Shown piece by piece: positions 1 to 10,551 of a stretch of DNA of 23,997 nucleotides. Source of the DNA: Sphaeroforma arctica JP610 (taxonomy: Eukaryota; Opisthokonta; Ichthyosporea; Ichthyophonida); contig NW_014039819.1 of NCBI RefSeq assembly GCF_001186125.1, forward strand, positions 1 to 23,997, in the 5' to 3' direction. Each line of letters opens with the position of its first letter. Position 1 is the stretch's first letter. The notes under the pieces were generated by a model. That model saw only the letters and a list, made by a program, of their open reading frames with translations, was not told the DNA's origin and did not search any database. The translations under genes were made by a program, and so were the position numbers.

Positions 1-186
1 CCAATATGAGATTTGATTGAGTAAAGACACACCACCTATTATATCTTATTACATTCATGATTGAGTATAGAAATATCACCTATTGAATCATATTATATTC
101 ATTATATATATATACTATTTATATATCAAATATGAGATTTGATCGAGTATAGAAATATCACGTTTTAAATCTTAGTACATTCATCT
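1..186. repeat. AT-rich direct repeat, about three copies
   Basis: A unit of roughly 55 bases reading ATATGAGATTTGATYGAGTA followed by TAGAAATATCAC and a TTACATTCAT-like end occurs at about 4-59, partly at 60-105 and again at 128-184. A short (TA) run separates the last two. The left copy may continue beyond the window. The rest of 187-670 holds the hairpin listed next and otherwise nothing I can support as a gene. Confidence 0.7.
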
Positions 187-191
187 AGATA

Positions 192-224
192 TCACACAAC
201 ACATGTTGTGAAAGTGTTGTGTGA
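192..224. repeat. Perfect 11-bp inverted repeat (hairpin)
   Basis: TCACACAACAC at 192-202 is the exact reverse complement of GTGTTGTGTGA at 214-224, with an 11-base spacer. It lies about 450 bases downstream of the KCS stop. It may be a foldback fragment or chance; no function is claimed. Confidence 0.6.
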
Positions 225-538
225 ATGTCAGTTTTAAAATGGTGGTCAATGCGCTTGATAGAAAAACAAAGATTTCTGTGAAAGTTGTTGCTCAACACTC
301 ATTGTAAATGGTAAACGTACACATCCATACGGCATATATGTCACAGAAGGCATCTAAATTTTCGATCGACAATTGTATCACATACTGAAGTAGGTCATAA
401 ACTGTTTCGGAACAAGATACGGGAATGTAAATATACAATTGTCTTTGATTTTTAACTCAAACCTGAATCCAGAAAAGAAACTACGCAATTCATGTATTTA
501 AGTGAAGTATGTTTAGGCATTTTAAGGTTGTATAGAGC

Positions 539-550
539 TTTAATTTTAAT
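539..550 (-). terminator. Possible KCS poly(A) signal
   Basis: Two overlapping ATTAAA motifs on the minus strand (TTTAAT at 539-544 and 545-550 on plus) lie about 120 bases after the KCS stop. No AATAAA is seen closer. Motif and position only; in an AT-rich flank this can arise by chance. Confidence 0.3.
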
Positions 551-670
551 TTCGTTTGCAGTCGTATCATTAATCGACCTTTCCAAACGCATTTGTATCG
601 ACACCCGTGTAACATGCATGGGGCGAAAAAGATGTAGCCATTAACAACGGGCTTCGTTTATCCAAATCCT

Positions 671-716
671 TCAGCGCAATCGCAGCCACACGGCGCTATT
701 ACACTTGAAACCAGAC
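671..716 (-). CDS. KCS: KCS exon 3, 46-base terminal exon
   Basis: Short last exon too small for ORF finding. After the acceptor CTACATAG the first base completes Gly494, then SGFKCNSAVWLRLR and TGA at 673-671. GFKCNSAVW is the conserved C-terminal motif of KCS proteins, so the exon is identified by sequence and by phase. The end WLRLR is short and basic. The intron before it is 717-1144 (428 bases); I see no other feature in that intron. Confidence 0.9.
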
Positions 717-3300
717 CTATGTAGGGGAGAGGAGGATGCATTGCGATAAGTAAAGATTCGTAGTCCATTTCCAAAACATGTTACCAATCCTTCCCAAATG
801 ATGCAGTTAGGTAGTTGCGTGGTGCAACGAAAAACACATGCGTGTATCAACTATTTACAACCGTCGCCATAACAACTAATCTGCACCGAATGTGATAATA
901 TGTAGCATGTGATAAAAGTATTCAACCACACAAGATATACTTCAAGTACACACTTCGGTGTTTCGAAGGCTGTGTAGATGGTGTACTAGCCATGCTTGTT
1001 CCAATAAGCATACTGCCACGTAACTAGTAACCAAAGAACCCATGTTTTACCTAGCAATACATAATTTACACACATCACAACAATGAAGTACCACACACAA
1101 TACACATACGATTAAGAAAATAAATCGACCCAAACCAAACATACCCAAAGGCCAGTTGCAGGGTGCGATCGCCGCGCTTGATGCGGTCGTGGTCCTCCAA
1201 CCACCGCATCTCATACCAGATGGATGAACTACTGGTGTTGCCGAAGTTGTGCAGTGTTTCTCTGCTGGGTTCAGTGTCGTAGTCTGAGAGTTGCAGATTC
1301 TTCTGAATGCCCTCAATCACAGCCCGACCTCCCGCGTGGATGCAGAAGTGTTGCACCCCAGCTTTAAAGTTCGGTACATAGTGCTTCTCTGCGCCATTTT
1401 CGCTCGGCCTTACCCACCCTCTTTTGCGTCCAAAGGACATGAGCATACTGTATAGCACCTTAACCTGCTCAGTCACAGGCAGCACATATGGGCCCAGCGA
1501 CGTTAGGTTGGTTGTCATAGCCTTACCAGCCACAGACACGATGTCCTTGCTCAGGCGGATACCCTGTTCACCGGTCTTATCCTCACACTGGTACACGGCA
1601 TTGTATGCCAAGTCGTTTGAATGCTGTGTGCGTACGGTATGCAGCAGCTTGTATTTGGCCGTGAGTCCGTCCTTCCACTTGCTGGACAGCAGTGCGGCGC
1701 TACCTCCAACTCTGAAGAGCGTGTTCTGCAACAACATAGACCGCTCGTTACCGTGATACAGCTGCTCGGAAATGGTCTCAGTACTGAACACTATTGCGGT
1801 CTTGCCAGGATTATTCTCCAGCAATTGCTTAGCAAGGTCGACGGAGATGAGACCCGCACTGCATCCCATGCCACCCAAGTTGAAGGATTGTAGCGACGAC
1901 TTCATGCCGTAGTGGTTCGAAATCATCGCACACAGCGATGGTGTGGGTGAGAATAGCGAGCAGTTCACCACTAAGAAGTCAACGTTCTTAATGTCGATCT
2001 TTGTCCTTTCTGTATCGAGATTAAGTACATATTCGTTGATTAACTATTTTGCAACATAATAAACCAAGAGTCGAGAGTATAAGTTAGCACAGCTACATAA
2101 AGAGTTACTAAGAAGGCATGTCTTATCGTCCTTTTGCACAATCCACTCAATTCGCTATGCAATATCAACACGCCGTTTGGAAAACTTCTTACGTTCTTGA
2201 ATACAGTACATACGGAAAGGAAGGCCAGATGCGATGTACACCTCACCTGTACTCGTGCGAGTACATGCATTGTAGACGATACCTCACTCGTACAGTTGTA
2301 TGTCTAGACAATCAAGGTATGAAATACCAATCAAACAGTGTAAATGTCCCAGCTGTTTGTGTACCAGCAATTTAATAAAGCACACATATCCATAAGAGAA
2401 TAGATACATTTACAGATACATGCGGGAATATAAATACATATTATACATACGAAAATAGATACACAAATAATATAAAGAACATTTGACAGGTATATATACA
2501 CATACAGAGTTATATATTCAAATATTATATAAATAAATACATACAAGGGTATATAAACGAGACATACATATGTTGTCTGAGCGGCACCCGAACATGACAT
2601 GCAATTATCGTATTGTGTAATGAATATTCATCTCCACATCACACAGTAGCACACGAACACGCCTCCTCCTTATACTAGGCTTACCGATCAATTGGTCAAT
2701 GCATCCTGCCATGACGGTCATAAACTCGCGCCGTGACGAGGTCATGGTTTCTTCTTGTTTCTGCCCTTTGAGGGCTTTTAGAATTCCTGGGGGCCAGTGC
2801 GTGGCATTTCCAGTGGCACTTGTGTCCATGATTCTCTGTAAGAAGTCCTGACTTTCCTCGGTGAAGGAATTGCTCGACCTCATCACCTGCATGATCTCGT
2901 CACGGGTGACCTTCCAGCTCTCTGGCGGCGTAAAGGTCTCGAACTCGACACAGTAGACGGGGCTTTTGCGACTGGAAAGATATGATCCTAGGAATGCTAC
3001 AAGCATCACCAGCGCAAGACCATCCACGGCGAATTTATAATTCAATTGCGACACATACGCGACAGCCGAATCCCAATTCACTTCGGATGCTGAGACATCA
3101 CTGGCCAGTTTGGTGGACAGCAGTACCACAATCGCTGTGAGAATGTAAGGCACATAACATTGTACATACACTTGGTAGAAGTCAATGACATTCAGTGACA
3201 AGCGATTGGCCAGGTAGATGTTGCTCCTAGGTACTACATCCACACTGGTACTTTTCTCGGCTGAGAATTTCTCGTTCTTGAATGGTCGTTCAATGGCCAT
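671..3300 (-). CDS. KCS: 3-ketoacyl-CoA synthase (FAE1/KCS type), complete, three exons
   Basis: Predicted condensing enzyme of very-long-chain fatty acid elongation: it joins an acyl-CoA with malonyl-CoA at the ER membrane. Exons are 3300-2685, 2009-1145 and 716-671; their phases fit and give 508 residues, close to the usual length of plant KCS. Two hydrophobic segments (about residues 50-66 and 90-108) precede the thiolase-fold domain, as in plant KCS. The catalytic triad is visible: Cys255 in NLGGMGCSAG, His430 in HFCIHAGGRA and Asn463 in HNFGNTSSSS; the family C-terminal motif GFKCNSAVW is at 496-504. The start is well supported: the context is CACCATGG and an in-frame TGA lies 14 codons upstream (3342-3340). 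Family and triad come from known FAE1 biochemistry; substrate chain length cannot be read here. Animals and fungi normally use ELO elongases, so a KCS beside an animal-like gp210 is notable. Confidence 0.95.
1145..2009 (-). CDS. KCS: KCS exon 2 (catalytic core)
   Basis: Starts after the acceptor TCGATACAG and completes the split codon to give LIERTKIDIKNVDFLVVNCS, the expected KCS sequence before NCSLFSPTPSL. It carries the catalytic Cys255, His430 and Asn463. It ends in LQLAFG with two bases of the glycine codon before the donor GTATGT at 1144. Other AG acceptors upstream would break the frame with exon 1, so this start is the one that fits. Confidence 0.93.
2685..3300 (-). CDS. KCS: KCS exon 1
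   Basis: Encodes residues 1-205, including the two N-terminal membrane segments and the start of the FAE1 domain (SPVYCVEFETFTPPESW, then FTEESQDFLQRIMD). It ends in CIDQLI plus one base, followed by the donor GTAAGC at 2684. Reading past the donor gives a basic stretch (RRRRVRV) unlike the family, which supports the splice. The intron is 2010-2684 (675 bases), AT-rich, with runs of ATA/ACATA between about 2379 and 2580 and nothing gene-like. Confidence 0.93.
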
Positions 3301-3474
3301 GGTGAATATTGCAATACAGAGACAATAGTATATATTTGTTCAGGTATGCTGTGTGAAAGTTGTTGAAACAGTGTTTGTAAATGTGTATACAGCCAGATTA
3401 TGATAATGTACCGAGCACTGCACTAACCTTAACAAGTGCTTGTGTTCGAACTTATGCAGCCGAACCTTCCTTGC

Positions 3475-3502
3475 ATCATATATATAATATATATAATTCA
3501 GA
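3475..3502 (-). promoter_or_regulatory. TATA-rich segment upstream of KCS
   Basis: An alternating TA tract lies about 180 bases upstream of the KCS start codon. It could serve as a core promoter or simply be a microsatellite; there is no transcript evidence. The leader 3301-3474 otherwise shows only the in-frame stop that fixes the start. Confidence 0.3.
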
Positions 3503-3550
3503 AATTCAGAGTATATAAAATAAGTGTTCGTTTGTCCATGATACATTTTT

Positions 3551-4360
3551 TCTTTCTATATATAAATTAATTTGACCAAAAAACATACAAACAATGATTC
3601 AATAAATGGGGAACCACACTCAGATATTCTCCAAAACTTGATAAATAGCCTATTAGCTGTCATCAAATTTCCTTTTTTCAAAATAATAAATGAGGAAAAT
3701 ACATATTTACTCTCTTTGCACGCGAGCTGCAACTTCGCATATGTTGGCTTTCACAGACTCAACAGAGGCCGAAACCAATGAAGTATGTCTAATGGACTCG
3801 ATGCAGTGGATGCACCGAAATCACCTAGAAATTACAAAAAAAAAACATGTTGCAAATTCACTTCGTTGGAAGTTTGACGATGGTGCGAATTCCGATTGTT
3901 CACGAATTAAAATAATTTCAGAAAGTGCTCAACCGATAGAATTGGCGTTGCTGAATACATTTTTTTTAAATTTAAATCCTGGAAACCCGTGTTCTCTGTT
4001 TAGATGTGCTCATCGTCATCATTCAATTTTTTTTCGTTCCAACTTTCGATAGAAATGGGGATAAAGCATGTCTTCCAAAGCAACGTTTGGGAAGAAATCG
4101 GAATTTGGGATATACTTTCTAGTTTCTAGACTGCTTTCGTCCCAAATTGTGTAGTAATTTTCTAAAAATAGGAAATTCAAGCACATGAGTTTTATCAAAT
4201 TGGTGTAGCGCATTAGAACTACAAAGTATTCAATTATTATTGGCCAGCAGCCCAACACTCGAAGGGCTCCTATCATTTTTCCATGAATTTTTCCTAAAAT
4301 GTTCTTAATACATATTTCTAATCCCAATTTGTTTTTGACACCCACTTTTTTCGTTTTTAT
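3551..4360. other. AT-rich island without a recognised gene
   Basis: Composition is distinctly AT-rich compared with both neighbours, with poly-A and poly-T runs (for example near 3834-3843 and 3960-3968). Open frames of 70-120 codons occur on both strands (plus 3690-4052, minus 4019-4345). Their translations show no family I recognise, and no start context or codon bias argues for them. It could be a decayed insertion. I saw no clear terminal repeats at its edges. Confidence 0.5.
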
Positions 4361-5800
4361 TTGTCATTACCCTCCCCTTGCTGGTGGTGTAAAAAGAAGC
4401 TGGGGCTGGGGCCTGGGCCGCTGAGGCCAAGGCTAATACGAGTCCTACAGCTATTTATTTCCCAGAGGCTGGCTAGTCGACTCATAGACCCTCAAACCCA
4501 GTGTCCGTCTGTCCGAATGTCCAAGGTCCGAGTAGAGTGTTCGTTCGTCTGCTCAACTTTCTTCAAGCTTCACAGTGTTTCAGTTCTGAAGTTCAGAACT
4601 TCAGTCCTCAGCAGGTGACAACACAATTAATGAATTGGCACAATTGGTGACATGTCATCGATCACCGTCCACCGACACACACCGATTCTCATTGAACGAA
4701 GAAGGCGGGTAAATATTTTGATTTTATTTTTATTGGGTTTTTTACAAAACAATTAAAAGGTAAAATTGGAATCCATGTGAATGTGGACTAAAAACAACAC
4801 TTGCCCTGTTGTCAGTTGGCACTTGTGCTCATTTTGGGCATGTTGACCATTTAAAAAAAATAAAAATCTTCAGTCTGTAAACTAGACTTGCCAATCATCA
4901 CCCATCATGATTTTGTATGTTTCCGTAACTACTAACTCTCTCTAGTAGTAACTAGTCCACAGACAACGGCCCCCCCTGGCCCCACTTGCCCATGTAGTCT
5001 TACTTTTCCCAGATTGCTACATTTTATCATTGTTTGCTAAACCCGATTAATCCAAATGTATCTGATAGTTATCATAGAGAGACTGTTTCCACTCGAGAAG
5101 GCGTGTCGTTAGACTCATTGCATTGGGCTGCTGTGTTGCCTCTGGGGTTCGTACAATCGTACTAGTTGAATATATGCTTTAAATATATGGCTAATACTTG
5201 CAAGCATGTGTTTGTATCATCCGTGCGCCTTTTCCGCCTTTTATATATTATATTCTGCCTATATACACGTTTACCTGTGTGCTATTCACGTTTGAGCTAC
5301 TCGAGGTTCCCAATTTATTTGAGATATATACAAGCATTACTTACAAGCGTTCAAGGACTATTCAGTCTTTGTACCCGCTCAGTTTTCCTACAAGTAGGAG
5401 GTAAACAGCATATATTATAGTGTAAAGGAATGATTGTTGTTCGACATATCTTGGGCACCTACAGTCAGCAATCACCGCCCTCTACCACTGCCGTTCACGG
5501 CCAGAGACTATCAAGTGCGAATCTTTTGGACGGAGCATGTGGACAAGCAGAGCACAGAATGTACTGAAGCCCTGACTAAATTATTGACTAGCAGTGACTC
5601 GAATTCACTTGCCTTTGTTCTAAATAAAATAACGTTTCCACTTATTTGCTGTGTGAAAAGCAGTATGAACTGCGCCATCGCTCAATACCACAGTGTATAG
5701 GCTCAATCGGATTTCCCCCAGTTCTATCATAGCAGACACAACGGGCACATAATCCTAGGTGATAAATAATGGTGGAATATTCTTTAAGGACCATGTTTTC
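4361..5800. other. Intergenic DNA, no gene recognised
   Basis: A G+C-rich start (about 4375-4520) gives way to mixed sequence. Short open frames at 4361-4618, 5166-5420 and 5434-5700 on plus have no recognisable domain. Nested palindromes lie at 4583-4605. A gene on the plus strand ending near 5700 cannot be excluded, but nothing in its translation supports one. Confidence 0.4.
4583..4605. repeat. Nested perfect palindromes
   Basis: GTTCTGAA-G-TTCAGAAC (4583-4599) and CTGAAGTTC-A-GAACTTCAG (4587-4605) are both perfect inverted repeats with one-base centres, overlapping to give alternating TTC/GAA at a 4-base step. The step differs from the 5-base step of heat-shock elements. It could be a factor binding site; the function is unknown. 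Confidence 0.6.
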
Positions 5801-5825
5801 AACTAAATTGGATTGTTAAGCTAAT

Positions 5826-5831
5826 TTTATT
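5826..5831 (-). terminator. Candidate gp210 poly(A) signal AATAAA
   Basis: TTTATT on plus reads AATAAA on the gene strand, 471 bases after the gp210 stop. A 3' UTR of about half a kilobase would be ordinary. The stretch 5832-6301 would then be 3' UTR; I see no other feature in it. Confidence 0.4.
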
Positions 5832-6301
5832 ACAATTTGCGATACAGACGACAGGTGTAGTGTGCGTAGTGTTTGGCAATATTGGATTCTCCAGATATAT
5901 TCAGTGCGGAGCTAGCACCGACACACAAGAGTCAGTCATGGTGTGTTTCACATGCGTGCTTGTACACATATTTGTGTGTGCGTTGCTGCGTCTACTAGCC
6001 GTTGTAGCCAGCTGAGCAAGTGGGTGGATTTCATACGCACCTTGCACGTACGTGTTTACCACCCCAACTTAAGTACTGAAAGGCTTCCAGAATTGACGCC
6101 TCTCTACCGGAGAGGATCTACAATCTCACCATCCTATTCTTTTCACAGATATAATGTATGTCAGACACCTCAGCCTTGTCATATGGTATGATGGACGGTA
6201 TCTGAATGACCCCATCTAAGTGCATGATTAAGAAGTACATACATATCTATGCTCTCACCCTACTGTATGATTGATCGAGTATATCCATATCCATGCCCCT
6301 A

Positions 6302-6491
6302 TCATAGCGGCTGATTGAATGGGTTCTGCACGGAGCCGGCATTGCGTGGCACATGGGGAGTCATGCGCATGCCATTAGCGGCATTCATGCCGTGCAAGTA
6401 GTTCCACACCACAAACAGGATCATCATGGCCACCCCTACCATGAATACCAGCATGAACACCATCGACGTAGCACCCGAGTTGTTGTTTGAG
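6302..6491 (-). CDS. NUP210: gp210 window exon 23: membrane span, tail and stop
   Basis: Residues 1521-1582 and TGA at 6304-6302. After SNNNSGATS comes the span MVFMLVFMVGVAMMILFVVW, then a 33-residue tail ending NPFNQPL. One span near the C terminus with a short tail is the gp210 architecture; human NUP210 has a tail of about 58 residues as I recall, so this one is shorter. Acceptor TTTGTATATAG. The join to exon 22 gives DSDSSSNNNS. Confidence 0.92.
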
Positions 6492-9400
6492 CTATATACA
6501 AACGAGAGAGTAGAAGCACACGGATTTAGAATAGGATGCCCTAACTGTCACGAAATAGGACACTCGAGGTCCGACTAGTTGTTTGTTGGGCAAATGCACA
6601 TCCTTCCCACTAGTACATGTGCAAGCGCATGTGCATACACTGAAGGCAAGCACACGACGCCATGCGAAAGCAATCCCTGGAATAGTTTATAGACGTCCTG
6701 TGCGGATGCCTCGGGACCACATTGAATACAGCTAGACGGTGGAGCATCTCTCTATCAAGGAGTACGATAACACTGAAGTGTGGCCGATACAGCAAGCGAC
6801 ACGACCGCACAAACGAACGTACATTCACACGGAGGGTATAATGATAGCTAGAGCGATGGTACAATCATACTTCGAGTACAGTGATAGCTAGGGCGATATT
6901 ACAATCATACTTAAAGGGTATAGTGATAGCTAGGGCGATAGTACAATCATACTTGACGAGTATAGTGATAGCTAGGGCGATGATATAATCATACTTAGGG
7001 TTTTTGCTATCAATGTACTCTATTACAGTCATACTTAAGAGTATTTTGATAGCTAGGGCGATAGTACAATCATACTTTACGAGTATAGTGATGGCTATGG
7101 TGATAGTACAAAAATACTTGAAGAGTATAGTGATAGCTAGGGCGATAGTACAATCATACTTAAAAGAGTATAGTGATGGCTATGGCGATACACAATCATA
7201 CTGCAGGTATAGTGATACCCAGGGTGACTCACCTGTGGTTAGTTCTGGTGCCACCTTGTTTGATTCCAGGTGCGGATAGGTGAGGTCCCGTTCCCTGGCA
7301 ATCTGATGTTGGCGTGTGCACATCACCGGCATACACGCTGATTGAACAAATAAATCGCATACGGTATGAGTACAACCTGACATTAAGTGTCATGCACCAC
7401 CTCAAGTGACTATGGGTAAAGCAACAACAAATGAATCACAAACGGTATGAGTACAGCCTGACTTAAACGTCACACACAGTCAGAAACAACTGCTACAAAC
7501 AAGCAATAACAAATGAATCACAAACGATATGAGTACAGTCTGATATTAAATGTCGTGCACAGTCAGAAACAACTGCTATAAATAAGCAAGAATATATCGT
7601 GAGCCATGTTGAAAACATGACTAGGAAAGCTTTGGACCAACCCCTCCAAACAATCACACGATTAACCAGAACTAGGAGTATTCTTCGTACATGTTTCATA
7701 CCAACGGATAACGTCACCCTGCAACAGTATATATGCAATAGAACACACACAATACACCATACAACTGGGTATAAATTAGCCTCAAACCATTAACTGAGGT
7801 GCAAAATATCCCCATACTATTGGTGCGGCACTCCCACTGGGCATGTGTTAGAGCACAACACACAACGGACACGCAGCCCTGTCCAAGTGAGTGGCATGCG
7901 CTGGCCATACCAAGTGAGTGGCATGTGCTGGCCATACCTCGAGTCGCTGTCAGCGTCCTCTGCGTTGAGGACCACTTTCAGCTCCTGCGCAGTGCGTGGC
8001 GACTCAAACACAACAGTTGTTGCGTTGAAGGCGCCCTGCACGGCGATTAGGTTGTACACACGTGCTGTGGATGGCGTGTCTGATTGGGTGCCAACGCGAC
8101 TGGTTGCCATGGTGACGGGTGCAGGCACTATCTGCAGCACACTAGGATCTGCGGCAATTGGTTCCACACCCTCGTGGAATTGCGCATTGGTGAGTGTCAG
8201 ATTACCAAAGACCTGGAGGAAGCATTGGAAGCAACTACTGATTAGTATGACTCATATATGGGTCGGTGATCTGCTCAATATGCAGTAGATGACAAACGAA
8301 TGCAACACACCAGAATTCGTGCCAAGATTTTCATATTTCTAACCCAGTAATTCTCCGAGAAGAATATATAAATAAACATAAAATATACATATGCATATAC
8401 AAATACACATACATATACTTATAAATATCAAAATCAAAATCAAAATCAATATCAGAATCAAAATCAAAATCAAAATAGCAATAGCATTCAAAATCAAAAT
8501 CAATATCAATTTCAAATCAATATATATATATATATATATATATGTATATGGCTCACTACCGAAATACATCCCACGCCAGCAAACACATGCAAGGTATCAC
8601 AGACAACCCCTCGCCAACGCATTCGTACACAAGGGGAGAGAAGCATACCACTCACACGCAGCCACCCACCCACCTACCCACCCACTCACCTGACCAGCTT
8701 CCATGGCATAAGCGACCTTGGAATACACGACCTGTGCGGCCAACGCAGGCACGGTGAGCGCGACCACCTTCTTCTTGATCACCTCAACGGGCGAGATCTG
8801 TGGCATTTTCGACCCCACTGTGCGCACTGTGAGCAGCAGTGGCTCCACCGCAATACCAAACTGGGGCTGTCCTGCGGTTTGCGGTGGCAACTCTATTGCG
8901 GTTGCACGGCAGTATGTGGCACCGGTTGCATGGTCAATGTACGGCGAACCGCTGTAGAGGTGGCTGTGGAATGGGAGGGGTAGCACAGTGTTAGCACAGG
9001 CGACAACCAAGACTTTGGATGGGAAATAGTATACATGTGAACACAAAGAGACTTTGAATGGGAAAAGTATATATGTGAACACAAGAGACTTTGAATGGGA
9101 AATAGTATATATGTGAACACATGAGAGTTGGAATGGGGAATAGTATATATGTCAACACAAGTGACTATGAATGGGAAATAGTATATATGTGAACACAAGA
9201 GACTTTGAATGGGAAATAGTATATATGTGAACACAAGTGACTTTGAACGGGGAGTAGTATATATGTGAACACAAGAGACTTTGAATGGGGAGTAGTATTT
9301 ATGTGAACACAAGAGACTTTGAATGGGAAATAGTATATATGTCAACAAAAGAGATTTTGATGACTTTGAATGGGGAGTAGTGTATATGTGAACACAAGAA

Positions 9401-10518
9401 ACTTTGAATGAGAAATAGTATATATGTGAACACAAGAGACTTTGAATGGGAAATAGTATATATGTGAACACGTGAGAGTTGGAATGGGGAATAGTATATG
9501 TCAACACAAGTGACTATGAATGGGAAATAGTATATATGTCAACACAAGTGACTATGAATGGGAAATAGTATATGTGAACACAAGAGACTTTAAAAGGGGA
9601 ATAGTATATATATCAACACAAGAGACTTTGAATTGAGAGTAATATATATGTCAACACAAGTGATTTTAAACTCTGAATGGGGAGTAGTATATATGTCAAC
9701 ACAAGAGACTTTGAATGGGGAATAGTATGTATGCGCATATGACTGCGCACATAACAGGTGTGGCGTTTCGTAGTTGCATGCTCGGCTGTGTACCTGTGAC
9801 GTCTCTGCCTTTGAAGTGGCGTGGTGCTGGCGGGTGTTCGTTATCGTCACGCAATAGCCCTCACGTTAATGTGACACATGAAGTGACATGACACGCACTC
9901 GAGTGACAGGGCGAGACAGCAGCACCGGACACAACGCAGCGACACATGCACTGCGACAGACTACACGATACTCCACGACAAAGGGTAGGCAGGGCAGTAA
10001 CAAAGTGTACCAACCAAATGGCATAGACACACACGTCCTGAGATACAACAGCCACGGGCACTACACTAACAGCATTTGATCTATACAACAACTGCACAGC
10101 TCACAGCTCACGTCAACACACGCTCGGGAGTCTACACCAATGCAGCATAGCGCAAGTGGACACCTGCAGAAACAAAAAAACCGACGTCCAATGCGCACCC
10201 ACTGACCCAATGTACAGCTAGGGACATTGCACCCAGCAACGATACACATCACAGTACAATCTCAAACAAAACACAAGCGCGCTCTGCATACGACTTACGC
10301 AAGGGCGAAGACGCAGGTGTAAGGCACATTGGAGGTGTAGCCATGGGTCGACGGCTGAGTGGTGTCACAGCCTATGACGGGCGAAAACGGTCCCGCCTCA
10401 GACTCAAAGGTCACCGCAAAATCATACGATGCACCGGGGCTGTTCGTGATTTCATTGCCATTGAAGGTCTTGCTTACCTGTGTGTATTAAACGGGTTAGT
10501 ATCACACAGTTTTCTTTA

Positions 10519-10551
<33 letters not shown>

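Noticed and set aside
1905-1925. tRNA B-box-like GGTTCGAAATC
   Set aside because: It lies within KCS coding sequence and there is no A-box or cloverleaf.
4583-4605. Heat-shock element
   Set aside because: TTC and GAA modules are spaced every four bases, not the five required for HSF binding.
5434-5700. Open frame of 88 codons on plus in the intergenic region
   Set aside because: No recognisable domain, no supporting codon bias and no neighbouring exons in phase.
8893-9507. Open frame of 204 codons on the minus strand
   Set aside because: It runs through the 38-bp minisatellite and exists only because the repeat lacks stops in that frame; the peptide is a repeat of ICSHIYYFPF-like units.
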